Source of the DNA: UBA1876 sp964515395 | GTDB taxonomy: Bacteria; Synergistota; Synergistia; Synergistales; Thermovirgaceae | Length of the DNA stretch: 24,471 bases | NCBI GenBank assembly: GCA_964515395.1 | Contig: CAZERC010000023.1 | Span: 1 to 24,471 of the forward strand | Direction: 5' to 3' | Shown: piece by piece, positions 7,769 to 15,129 of the stretch | Position numbering within the stretch: position 1 is the first letter of the stretch | Layout: each line of letters begins with the position of its first letter | The notes under the pieces: model-generated | Told to the model about the DNA's origin: nothing | Databases searched by the model: none | What the model saw: only the letters and a program-made list of their open reading frames with translations | Translations under genes and position numbers: made by a program

Positions 7769-8790
7769 CTCGGAAAAAGAAAACGGAATCTTCTCCAGGG
7801 GGTGTCCCAACCGAAGGAACCCCTTTTCCCGAAGGAGACGGCATGGAAACGGAAGAGGAGGAAAGCAGCACCAGGCTTGTCGTCGGCCCTGATGATGAGG
7901 GTGCGCGTCTTGACGTGTTTTTGGCGGAGAAACTCGAGAGATCACGCTCCTTTGTCCAGGGATTGTTGAAGGACCGGAGGGTGCAGATTTCGGGGAAAAC
8001 ATCTCCGAAGGCCTCGACGCGCATTACTGAAGGCACAGAAATTTTTGTGAGTATTCCCGTAGCAGAGCTGCCTGTAGTGGAACCTGAGCCGGTGGATTTT
8101 GATGTCATTCACGAGGATGCGTCTTTCCTCGTAATTGACAAGCCCGCCGGCCTTGTCGTTCATCCCTCCCCCGGACACTGGCGGAAAACGCTTGTTCATG
8201 GTTTGCTCTACAGGTACCCCGATATCAGTGCAGGTACCGGCGTAATACGGCCGGGCATAGTTCACCGTCTCGATGCTATGACCTCGGGCCTTCTTGTCGT
8301 CGCAAAAGATGCGCAGGCCCTCGACAATCTTGCCAGGGCCTTCAAGGAACGCACCGTGGACAAGGAATACCTGGTCCTTTTATGGTCCAGGCCGAAAAGA
8401 CCGGAAGGTCGGATAGACCTGCCGATCGGGCGTGATCGAAGAAATCGTTTCCGCATGGATGTTTCACCTTCAGGGAAACGGGCCATAACCGATTACAGGG
8501 TGCTTTGGACCCATGACGGCATGTCTCTGGCGAGCTGCAGGATACATACCGGCAGGACACATCAGATCCGCGTCCACATGAAATCAATAGGATGTCCTGT
8601 TGTCGGGGACGGGTTGTATGCACCGCGTCGCAGAAAGGTTTTTCCGTCAGGAAGGCTCTTTTTGCACGCCTGGAAACTGGCGTTTCCCCATCCGGACACC
8701 GGTGAGATGGTCGTTTTCCGGTCCGTTCTCCCCAGTGATCTCAGGGAGTTTCTTCGAAATATTCTTTCCAGTAAAGGGGAGAAACATTGA
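7765..8790 (+). CDS. RluD-family pseudouridine synthase with S4 domain
   Basis: Converts uridine to pseudouridine in structured RNA, most likely 23S rRNA. Numbering from the ATG at 7765 (341 residues), a polar, probably disordered start (1-36) is followed by an S4 RNA-binding domain (about 46-95) and the RluA-type catalytic domain. Catalytic D170 is in IVHRLDAMTSGL, and RTHQIRVHM is further on. The 7765 ATG overlaps the upstream stop (ATGA), favouring coupling. However, ATG 7843 has GAAGGAG five bases before it and gives a more typical 315 residues, so it may be the true start. This is the ylyB position of the ileS cluster. Its last 50 bp overlap the end of rqcH on the other strand. The exact target uridines cannot be told from sequence. 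Confidence 0.93.
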   Translation: MTRKKKTESSPGGVPTEGTPFPEGDGMETEEEESSTRLVVGPDDEGARLDVFLAEKLERSRSFVQGLLKDRRVQISGKTSPKASTRITEGTEIFVSIPVAELPVVEPEPVDFDVIHEDASFLVIDKPAGLVVHPSPGHWRKTLVHGLLYRYPDISAGTGVIRPGIVHRLDAMTSGLLVVAKDAQALDNLARAFKERTVDKEYLVLLWSRPKRPEGRIDLPIGRDRRNRFRMDVSPSGKRAITDYRVLWTHDGMSLASCRIHTGRTHQIRVHMKSIGCPVVGDGLYAPRRRKVFPSGRLFLHAWKLAFPHPDTGEMVVFRSVLPSDLREFLRNILSSKGEKH

Positions 8791-10393
8791 CCGATCGGCC
8801 CTGTGAGTAGGTGACATCTGCGACGGCGCCTTTTTGGGGCGCCACGTGTTTTCGCTCGGTGTAATCTACCAGAACCTTGCCGGCCCCCCTGTATTTGCTG
8901 TAATACGCCGCCAGGGATGCCGCAAAAAGCAATCTGCGGTCATCGGGTGAGAAGGACGATTCCTTTCCGTCGAGACGCCTGAGAATGACGTGTGATCCGG
9001 GAACGTCCCTGGCGTGCAGCCAAAGATCCTGCCCCTTGGCCAGGTCGAAGGTTACATGCCTGTTTCCTCGTTGGTTTTTTCCGACGAGCACCATTGCGCC
9101 GTCGAGGTCGAAGCGCCGAAATGGAAGCGGGCGACGACCACGGGGTTTGCCGGCCGGTTGCAACAGCCCGAAATCCTCTGCAAGACGGTTCAGGGATGCC
9201 AGGCTGTTGGTGTTTTCCACTTCTGCAATCATGTTTCGGAGTGACCTCTCCTGTTTTTTCAGGCGCTTGATGTCTTTTTCCACTGAAGCGGCGGGCTTTT
9301 TCTTTTTCTTGAAAAGCCTGAAATAGGACTGGGCGTTTTCCACGGGAGAGAGTTCGGGGTCAAGCCGTATTGTCACCGGTTCCGTCCTGTCTGTTTCCCA
9401 ATCCGGCAATTGGACTTCCTGTGTCCTGTCAGGAATGCTGTGTTGCCAGGCCAGGAGCAATTCGCCCGCACGTTTCCATTTCCAGGATTCCGCCGCCTGG
9501 CGTTTCCGGGTTTCCAGTCCTTTCAGTTTCGCCCTGGTGCTTTTCAGCTCTTTCCGCAGGGCGTCGAGAATCTTCTTTTTCAATTTGTTCATTTCCTCGG
9601 CAGTCAGCGGGGTGAGAACAGTTTCACGGGCTGCATCGAGGGCGTTTTCGCCCTCGGCAGAAGCGGCGCCCGGAAGAAGCACCGGAAAAAGGGTCAGTGT
9701 CTTTTCAATCCACTGGAAGCGCATTCCTTCCGTCGTATGTCCCAGGAAGACCGACACATGCTTTTTGAGGGTATCCCGAGGCTGTTCTTCGACGGCTTTC
9801 TTCAGGGCCGCAGAGAGGTCTTTCCCGAAACCGGCGACGGGTTTGTCGAATGAAAGATGATCCAGCAGTTCCGGCAGAGTCCTGGCGGAAACGGGTGGTG
9901 GAGGCGTATAGAATTCCCCTGCGACAGCCGTTCTCGGTTGCTGGTCTTCAGGGTGTATTGGCCGGAAAACTTCGATAATCCTGCCGTCCTCGCCAGTGAT
10001 GAAAAGGTTGCTCCGATGAGCCATGAACTCGAAAATGACATAAGACCGCTGAATGAATCCCGCACCGAGTACCTTGTCGAAGGCGAGTTTCAAAATTCTG
10101 TCAAAGCCGACCTGTTCAGCTGCAGCCAATTTAGCTCCAGTAACATGCTTTTTGAGCATTTCCTCGAAACGCGGCATTTTGCGGGTCCTTTCGCGAAGGT
10201 CTTGAAGGTCCTTTTTTTCGATTCTGCAGCAGCCGTAATGTCCGTGGTGCAGGGAGCAAAGCATTCCGCCTGTTGCGGAAAACAAAAAGGCGGTCCACGC
10301 CGATCCGGTTTCGATGCCAGTACAGCGTTTTCCCACAAAATCCGATGTGATTTCCTTGCTCCAGGCCCAGACCATCTCGGGACCAACAGCCAT
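8741..10393 (-). CDS. rqcH: RqcH/Rqc2 homologue, NFACT-family ribosome quality control protein
   Basis: A 550-residue NFACT protein. In Bacillus subtilis the homologue binds obstructed 50S subunits and recruits tRNA-Ala to add C-terminal alanine tails to stalled chains. The NFACT-N domain (about 1-190) contains the D98-R99 pair (VGFDRIL) matching the DR essential for tailing. A long charged coiled-coil middle (about 270-420) includes LDPELSPVENAQSYF. The C-terminal NFACT-R domain has DLWLHARDVPGSH and a DYTERKHV segment. Older annotations call such proteins fibronectin-binding, which is probably misleading. A GGGGGA ribosome site precedes the ATG at 10393. It is divergent from a tRNA array beginning with tRNA-Ala and convergent with the rluD-like gene, overlapping it by 50 bp. 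Confidence 0.93.
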   Translation of the reverse strand: MAVGPEMVWAWSKEITSDFVGKRCTGIETGSAWTAFLFSATGGMLCSLHHGHYGCCRIEKKDLQDLRERTRKMPRFEEMLKKHVTGAKLAAAEQVGFDRILKLAFDKVLGAGFIQRSYVIFEFMAHRSNLFITGEDGRIIEVFRPIHPEDQQPRTAVAGEFYTPPPPVSARTLPELLDHLSFDKPVAGFGKDLSAALKKAVEEQPRDTLKKHVSVFLGHTTEGMRFQWIEKTLTLFPVLLPGAASAEGENALDAARETVLTPLTAEEMNKLKKKILDALRKELKSTRAKLKGLETRKRQAAESWKWKRAGELLLAWQHSIPDRTQEVQLPDWETDRTEPVTIRLDPELSPVENAQSYFRLFKKKKKPAASVEKDIKRLKKQERSLRNMIAEVENTNSLASLNRLAEDFGLLQPAGKPRGRRPLPFRRFDLDGAMVLVGKNQRGNRHVTFDLAKGQDLWLHARDVPGSHVILRRLDGKESSFSPDDRRLLFAASLAAYYSKYRGAGKVLVDYTERKHVAPQKGAVADVTYSQGRSVNVSPLYWKEYFEETP

Positions 10394-10428
10394 GCCCCGT
10401 TCCCCCTTTTTGATTTCGTGCCCGCAAT

Positions 10429-10458
10429 ATTGTACAGGAAAGGGTGAGGTATCCTGAA
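10429..10458 (-). promoter_or_regulatory. possible promoter of rqcH
   Basis: On the - strand a TACAAT -10 element (10434-10429) has only a weak TTCAGG -35 candidate 18 bp upstream. It would start transcription about 30 bases before the rqcH start codon. Confidence 0.38.
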
Positions 10459-10535
10459 GAAGGAAGGGAGCATTCCTGATTTTCGCGGAATATTTCGCTT
10501 TTTCCTGAAAAAGAACCGGTTTCGCAAATATTGTC

Positions 10536-10564
10536 TTGACAAGGTTCTGTTACGAATCTAGAAT
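10536..10564 (+). promoter_or_regulatory. consensus sigma-70 promoter of tRNA array
   Basis: A perfect TTGACA at 10536-10541 and TAGAAT at 10559-10564 are separated by the ideal 17 bp. The predicted start near 10571 is just upstream of the first tRNA at 10585. This is the strongest promoter in the window, as expected for stable RNA. Confidence 0.92.
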
Positions 10565-10584
10565 TGTCGCCGTCACTCGGAAAA

Positions 10585-10659
10585 GGGGCTGTAGCGCAGA
10601 GGGAGCGCGCTTCCTTCGCACGGAAGAGGTCGGGGGTTCGAGTCCCCCCAGCTCCACCA
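10585..10659 (+). tRNA. tRNA-Ala (anticodon CGC)
   Basis: A 75-nt cloverleaf with acceptor GGGGCTG/CAGCTCC, which includes the G3:U70 pair that identifies tRNA-Ala. The anticodon stem CTTCC/GGAAG encloses loop TTCGCAC, so the anticodon is CGC (codon GCG). Encoded CCA. First gene of the array and nearest to rqcH. Confidence 0.96.
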
Positions 10660-10699
10660 GCTTCATGCTTGTCCCAGCAAGCTTTTTTATATAGAATAT

Positions 10700-10777
10700 C
10701 GGGGCGTAGCGCAGTCTGGTTAGCGCACCTGCTTTGGGAGCAGGGGGTCGAAGGTTCGAATCCTTTCGCCCCGACCA
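10700..10777 (+). tRNA. tRNA-Pro (anticodon UGG)
   Basis: Acceptor CGGGGCG/CGCCCCG with discriminator A and encoded CCA. Stem CCTGC/GCAGG with loop TTTGGGA gives anticodon UGG. Confidence 0.96.
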
Positions 10778-10797
10778 ACGAAACGAAAGGGACACGG

Positions 10798-10873
10798 GCG
10801 GGAATAGCTCAGTTGGCAGAGCGACGGCCTTCCAAGCCGTAGGTCGCGGGTTCGAATCCCGTTTCCCGCTCCA
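10798..10873 (+). tRNA. tRNA-Gly (anticodon UCC)
   Basis: Acceptor GCGGGAA/TTCCCGC with discriminator U and encoded CCA. Stem ACGGC/GCCGT with loop CTTCCAA gives anticodon UCC. Confidence 0.96.
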
Positions 10874-10887
10874 GTTGCTTGAAGCAC

Positions 10888-10964
<77 letters not shown>

Positions 10965-11001
10965 GACAACAATCGATTCGCATGAAAAGGGCCGTATAGA
11001 T

Positions 11002-11079
11002 GGTGGGCGTAGCTCAACCGGTTAGAGCGCTGGACTGTGGCTCCAGAGGTTGGGGGTTCAAGTCCCCTCGCTCACCCCA
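11002..11079 (+). tRNA. tRNA-His (anticodon GUG)
   Basis: Acceptor GTGGGCG/CGCTCAC, preceded by G at -1 that pairs with discriminator C73, the hallmark of tRNA-His. Stem CTGGA/TCCAG with loop CTGTGGC gives GUG. Encoded CCA. Confidence 0.96.
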
Positions 11080-11088
11080 TTTTCACTC

Positions 11089-11164
11089 GCGCCCGTAGCT
11101 CAGTGGACAGAGCGGCGGACTTCGGATCCGTTGGTCGCGGGTTCAAATCCTGCCGGGCGCGCCA
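11089..11164 (+). tRNA. tRNA-Arg (anticodon UCG)
   Basis: Acceptor GCGCCCG/CGGGCGC with discriminator G and encoded CCA. Anticodon loop CTTCGGA gives UCG, reading CGA or CGG codons. It is a separate isoacceptor from the UCU and CCU tRNA-Arg genes in this window. Confidence 0.95.
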
Positions 11165-11203
11165 GCATCTCAACCCGGGACGCACGGAGAACAAAGCGGA
11201 TGT

Positions 11204-11279
11204 GGGCCATTAGCTCAACTGGCAGAGCACCTGACTCTTAATCAGGGGGTTACAGGTTCGATTCCTGTATGGCCCACCA
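11204..11279 (+). tRNA. tRNA-Lys (anticodon CUU), copy 1
   Basis: Acceptor GGGCCAT/ATGGCCC with discriminator A and encoded CCA. Stem CCTGA/TCAGG with loop CTCTTAA gives anticodon CUU. Confidence 0.96.
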
Positions 11280-11319
11280 AATGACAGTCCTCTCCGCCGG
11301 AAGGTATGAAAATCAAAGT

Positions 11320-11395
11320 GGGTCATTAGCTCAACTGGCAGAGCACCTGACTCTTAATCAGGGGGTTATAGGTTCGATTCCTATATGACCCACCA
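11320..11395 (+). tRNA. tRNA-Lys (anticodon CUU), copy 2
   Basis: Nearly identical to the preceding tRNA-Lys and with the same CUU anticodon. It differs by paired changes: acceptor GGGTCAT/ATGACCC and T-stem TATAGG/CCTATA, each replacing a G-C pair by A-U. Encoded CCA. Confidence 0.96.
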
Positions 11396-11407
11396 TTCTT
11401 CCCAAAG

Positions 11408-11494
11408 GCGAGAGTGGCGGAACTGGCATACGCGCTGGACTTAGAATCCAGTAGCCGCAAGGCTTTAGGGGTTCGAATCCCCTCTCTCGCACCA
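11408..11494 (+). tRNA. tRNA-Leu (anticodon UAG)
   Basis: An 87-nt class II tRNA with a long variable arm. Acceptor GCGAGAG/CTCTCGC with discriminator A and encoded CCA. Stem CTGGA/TCCAG with loop CTTAGAA gives UAG. Last gene of the array. Confidence 0.96.
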
Positions 11495-11534
11495 GTGTTT
11501 ATCATGAAACATCCGCCTGCTGGAATAACTTCCG

Positions 11535-11564
11535 ATACCCCCCGACGAATGGCACGGGGGGTAT
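11535..11564 (+). terminator. GC-rich hairpin after tRNA array
   Basis: ATACCCCCCG (11535-11544) pairs perfectly with CGGGGGGTAT (11555-11564) around a 10-nt loop, 40 bases after tRNA-Leu. No U-tract follows, so it may end or protect the tRNA transcript by another mechanism. Confidence 0.45.
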
Positions 11565-11621
11565 ACTGTTGTGCAGGGGAAGCTGCAGCTCAAGGAAAAA
11601 GAGACTGCAACGCAAAACGGT

Positions 11622-11649
11622 TTGACCTTTTTGCACCTTATGCTAGTAT
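11622..11649 (+). promoter_or_regulatory. promoter of the tig operon
   Basis: TTGACC at 11622-11627 and TAGTAT at 11644-11649 are 16 bp apart, and TGc before the -10 makes it an extended -10. The predicted start near 11656 excludes the in-frame ATG at 11571 as the trigger factor start and leaves a leader of about 95 nt. Confidence 0.72.
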
Positions 11650-11750
11650 TTTGGAGTTTGCCGGGAAAGGAACATATCGAAAAAATCCTTTCAGGAGGTG
11701 AGACAACCTTCGGTGAAAGGAAAACGAGGCTCGGAGGGAGTTGTCGCGAA

Positions 11751-13103
11751 GTGCGTTCGGAAATAGTATCGCAGGAAAAGAACATAGTGAAAATCAAGGC
11801 GGAAATTCCTGAAGGCGAATTCAGGGAATCAATGGAAAAAGCCGTTGCGGAATTGAAGGAAAAGGCGGAAATCAAGGGGTTCCGGAAGGGCAAGGTGCCC
11901 AGGAATATCCTTGAGCTGCATCTCGGCAAGGAGACAATCCAGTCAGAAGCTCTTGAAAAACTGTTGCCCAAAACGATTGATACCCTCGTCGAGGAATATG
12001 AGCTTGAGCTTATAGACCGGCCGAAGGTGGATATAGAAACTCTCGAGGACGATAAACCACTGGAGTTGACTTTCACTTTCGAGACCCGGCCTGAGGTGGA
12101 GCTTGGGGATGCGGCGGAGCTCGACGTTCAGAAACGTGTGGTTGATGTGAATGAAGAGATGATCGATGAGGCAATCGCCCAGGTTCGCAGGTCCTTCGCA
12201 GAAAAGGAGCCTGTGACGGAACGGCCCGTCGGGGAAAATGATGTCGTTCAGGTGGAGTACACCCAGGGCGATGATCCCGAAGAGCCCCGGGAACCTCAAA
12301 AGACCGACATCGATCTGTCCGAGGGAAACGTCAGGGAAGAGTTCCGAGAGGCTTTGACGGGCAAGAATGTCGGAGAAGAGGCGACGGTGGAAATTTCGCT
12401 CCAGGATCCGCAAGATCCGGAGAAACCGGCCGAGACCGTTCGGTACAATCTGAAGATTCTCTCGATCATGGAAAAGAAACTGCCTGAGCTTGGGCCGGAT
12501 CTCTACGCGAAAATTTTCGGCGAAGGTGTGGAGACGGTAGAGGCTTTCAGGGAGAAAGTCCGTGAGGCACTGGAGTCGAGATTCGAGTCTGAGAGCCTGG
12601 AGACCAGCCGTGAGGAAGCCGTGGCGAAGCTCTGCGATGCTTCTTCGGTGGAAGTTCCAGAGAAGCTGATCGAACAGCAGATGGAAAGCATCAAGAAGGA
12701 CGAAGAGCAGCGGATACAGCAGCAGACGGGCAAGACACGCGAAGAGTATTTCAAGGAAAGCGGCATCGACGAGGAAGAACATGAAAAGGAATTGCGGCAA
12801 CACGCCGAGAATATGGTGAAACGATCCCTGGTACTGGAATCCTTTGCGGATCGGGAGGGGATTCAGGTAGAGCAGCAGGATCTTCAGAAGGAAATCCATG
12901 AACTGGCACAATCCGTTGGAGCCGAAGCCGAAAAGGTCCAGCAGATGTTGGCCAACGACAAGGAACGTCTTGGACAGCTTTTCGGGAGAATACGTTACAG
13001 AAAGACCGTAGACCGCCTGTTTGAATCCGTCAGGGTCAACGAGGTAAAGGCCCGGGAGGATGCAGGCAACGAGACAAATAATGACGGGGAGGGTGACGCC
13101 TGA
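11751..13103 (+). CDS. tig: trigger factor, ribosome-associated chaperone
   Basis: A 450-residue peptidyl-prolyl isomerase and chaperone that binds the ribosome tunnel exit and shields nascent chains. With GTG 11751 as start, the ribosome-binding signature GFRKGKVPR falls at residues 43-51, matching the position in E. coli (FRK 44-46). An FKBP-like domain (about 155-240, VQVEYTQGDD) and a long helical C-terminal domain rich in Glu and Lys follow. The open frame extends up to an ATG at 11571, but that start lies upstream of the promoter and adds unlike sequence, so it is rejected. GGAGGGAG is ten bases before the GTG; a better AGGAGGTGA at 11693 has no suitable start behind it. The gene ends in TGATG, overlapping clpP by one base. 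First gene of the protein-quality-control operon. Confidence 0.95.
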   Translation: MRSEIVSQEKNIVKIKAEIPEGEFRESMEKAVAELKEKAEIKGFRKGKVPRNILELHLGKETIQSEALEKLLPKTIDTLVEEYELELIDRPKVDIETLEDDKPLELTFTFETRPEVELGDAAELDVQKRVVDVNEEMIDEAIAQVRRSFAEKEPVTERPVGENDVVQVEYTQGDDPEEPREPQKTDIDLSEGNVREEFREALTGKNVGEEATVEISLQDPQDPEKPAETVRYNLKILSIMEKKLPELGPDLYAKIFGEGVETVEAFREKVREALESRFESESLETSREEAVAKLCDASSVEVPEKLIEQQMESIKKDEEQRIQQQTGKTREEYFKESGIDEEEHEKELRQHAENMVKRSLVLESFADREGIQVEQQDLQKEIHELAQSVGAEAEKVQQMLANDKERLGQLFGRIRYRKTVDRLFESVRVNEVKAREDAGNETNNDGEGDA

Positions 13104-13681
13104 TGCTTGTTCCCATGGTCATCGAGCAGACCGGAAGAGGAGAACGGGCCTATGACATTTACAGCCGGCTGCTCAAAGACAGGATCATCTTCATCGGGGA
13201 GACAATAGACGATCATCTGGCCAATCTGGTCGTGGCGCAGATGCTCTTTCTTGAAAGCGAAGATCCCGAAAAGGATGTACATATCTACATCAACAGCCCG
13301 GGAGGTGTCATCACCTCAGGGCTTGCAATCTACGACACCATGCAGTACATAAAATGTCCTGTAGCCACGATCTGTGTCGGTCAGGCCGCGAGCATGGCGG
13401 CTGTCCTTCTTGCCGGCGGAAGCGATGGGAAGCGCGTAGCCCTTCCAAGTGCCAGGATCATGTTGCATCAACCTCTTGGCGGGACCCAGGGCCAGGCGAC
13501 GGATATCCAGATCCACGCCAGGGAGATCCTGCGCATGAAGGAGCGCCTCCACGACATTCTGACGCATCATACGGGGCAGCCCCGCGAGCGCATCGAGAAG
13601 GATACCGACAGGGATTACTTTATGTCCGCCGAGGAAGCCGTGGAATACGGAATAGTGGACAAGGTCATAGAGAAACGTTAG
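13103..13681 (+). CDS. clpP: ATP-dependent Clp protease proteolytic subunit
   Basis: A 192-residue serine protease that forms the two-ring degradation chamber used with ClpX. The catalytic triad is visible: S97 (GQAASMAA), H122 (MLHQPLGG) and D171 (TDRDYFMS). The glycine-rich NSPGG substrate-binding segment is at 64-68, and the length equals the family norm. The ATG shares one base with the tig stop codon, so translation is probably coupled. A large hairpin separates it from clpX, which is otherwise in the same operon. In the RQC pathway of Bacillus, ClpXP degrades alanine-tailed products made by RqcH, whose gene lies 3 kb upstream here. Confidence 0.97.
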   Translation: MLVPMVIEQTGRGERAYDIYSRLLKDRIIFIGETIDDHLANLVVAQMLFLESEDPEKDVHIYINSPGGVITSGLAIYDTMQYIKCPVATICVGQAASMAAVLLAGGSDGKRVALPSARIMLHQPLGGTQGQATDIQIHAREILRMKERLHDILTHHTGQPRERIEKDTDRDYFMSAEEAVEYGIVDKVIEKR

Positions 13682-13724
13682 CTTTTGACCTGAAACCGGA
13701 AAACAGCAAAATGTAAAAGGCAAG

Positions 13725-13766
13725 CCGGCCGGTGCCTGCAGGAAAAAATCGCGGGCAGCCGGCCGG
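13725..13766 (+). promoter_or_regulatory. large hairpin between clpP and clpX
   Basis: CCGGCCGG (13725-13732) pairs with CCGGCCGG (13759-13766), and TGCCTGC (13733-13739) pairs with GCGGGCA (13751-13757) across a one-base bulge, including one G-U wobble. The result is a 15-bp stem with an A-rich loop. No T-run follows. It could stabilise upstream mRNA, act in RNA processing or attenuate clpX. Confidence 0.7.
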
Positions 13767-13793
13767 AAATCTCATTATGAAAGGATGTCCTGC

Positions 13794-15128
13794 ATGTCGA
13801 ATTCAGGCGACGAGTACCGGGATGCCCGGTGTTCATTCTGCGGAAAAAGCCAGGAAGAAGTCCTGAAGCTGATTGCGGGCCCTGGCGTGTATATATGCAA
13901 CGAATGCGTCAATCTGTGCAATCTCATACTTCAGGAAAACCAGGATTCTTTGACAAGGACGCAGTCCATGATGGTTCAACCGGCGGAAGAGGAAGAGGCC
14001 GGCTCTTCCATTATGGAAGAAATCCAGGATGTCATCGAAAATCCGCCCAGGCCGAAGGAAATCAAAACCTTCCTCGATCAGTATGTTATTGGTCAGGAGC
14101 ATGCGAAAAAGGTTATGTCTGTGGCCGTCTACAATCACTACATGAGGATCAAGGAAGAGGTGGAGGCCATTGAGGACGGCACCGATGCGGAAATGCAGAA
14201 GAGCAACATCCTTCTCATCGGACCGACCGGTTCGGGAAAGACGCTGATTGCCGAGACCCTTGCCAGGCAGCTGAAGGTCCCCTTTGCCATTGCCGATGCG
14301 ACAACCCTTACAGAAGCCGGATACGTCGGCGAAGACGTGGAGAACATTCTCGTCCGGCTCCTTCAGGCCGCCGATTACGATGTAGAACGCGCCGAGAAAG
14401 GCATCATCTATGTGGACGAAATAGACAAGATTGCCAGAAAATCCGAATCCACGTCGATAACGCGTGACGTCTCAGGCGAAGGCGTTCAGCAGGCCCTTCT
14501 CAGGATTATTGAGGGCACCATCGCAAATGTTCCGCCCAAGGGAGGCAGAAAGCATCCCTACCAGGAATTCATCCAGATCAACACCAAGAATATCCTGTTC
14601 ATCTGCGGCGGAGCCTTCGATGGATTGGAAAACATCATCGCCAGGCGTGTGAACAAGAAGACCATTGGTTTCGGGGGAGCCATCATCGAAGAAGGGAAAC
14701 GTCAGAAATCGGCCCTTTTCAAGGAAGTTCAGCCTGAAGATTTAATGACCTTCGGGTTTATCCCCGAGTTCATTGGCAGACTTCCGGTAACTGCAAGCCT
14801 CGAGGGGCTCGACGAGGATGCCCTGGTCCGTATCCTGACGGAACCCAGGAATGCCCTGATCCGTCAATACAAGAAGGCGTTCATGATGGAAGGCGTTTTC
14901 CTGGAAATTACCGAGGATGCCCTCAGGGCCATCGCAAGAAAGGCATCCACAAGGGAAACGGGAGCCAGGGGACTGAGGTCCATCATGGAATCCATTATGC
15001 TTGACCTCATGTATGAGCTTCCCTCCCAGGCGGATACCTTGTCGAGAGTTGTCCTGAACGAGGACTTCGTTCTCGGCAAGGGGGCGCCGGAGATGGAGTT
15101 CATCAAAGATGACGAGGAGGTCGCATGA
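13794..15128 (+). CDS. clpX: ATP-dependent Clp protease ATP-binding subunit ClpX
   Basis: A 444-residue AAA+ unfoldase that recognises tagged proteins and threads them into ClpP. The N-terminal zinc-binding domain has C13-x2-C16 and C35-x2-C38; Walker A GPTGSGKT is at 143-150, the pore loop GYVG at 176-179 and Walker B IIYVDEID around 204-211. The ATG at 13794 is chosen because AAAGGA sits eight bases before it; the ATG at 13785 lacks room for a ribosome site. Following clpP by 112 bp, with a strong hairpin in between, it might be expressed at a different level from clpP. The next gene, lon, begins at or just inside its 3' end. Confidence 0.97.
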   Translation: MSNSGDEYRDARCSFCGKSQEEVLKLIAGPGVYICNECVNLCNLILQENQDSLTRTQSMMVQPAEEEEAGSSIMEEIQDVIENPPRPKEIKTFLDQYVIGQEHAKKVMSVAVYNHYMRIKEEVEAIEDGTDAEMQKSNILLIGPTGSGKTLIAETLARQLKVPFAIADATTLTEAGYVGEDVENILVRLLQAADYDVERAEKGIIYVDEIDKIARKSESTSITRDVSGEGVQQALLRIIEGTIANVPPKGGRKHPYQEFIQINTKNILFICGGAFDGLENIIARRVNKKTIGFGGAIIEEGKRQKSALFKEVQPEDLMTFGFIPEFIGRLPVTASLEGLDEDALVRILTEPRNALIRQYKKAFMMEGVFLEITEDALRAIARKASTRETGARGLRSIMESIMLDLMYELPSQADTLSRVVLNEDFVLGKGAPEMEFIKDDEEVA

Positions 15129-15129
15129 T

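Noticed and set aside
8741..10393. Naming this gene a fibronectin-binding adhesin
   Set aside because: There is no signal peptide or surface anchor, while the DR pair and NFACT-R motifs indicate a cytoplasmic RqcH.
11571..11750. N-terminal extension of trigger factor from ATG 11571
   Set aside because: It would start upstream of the likely promoter at 11622-11649 and push the conserved GFRKGK motif to residue 103 instead of 43.
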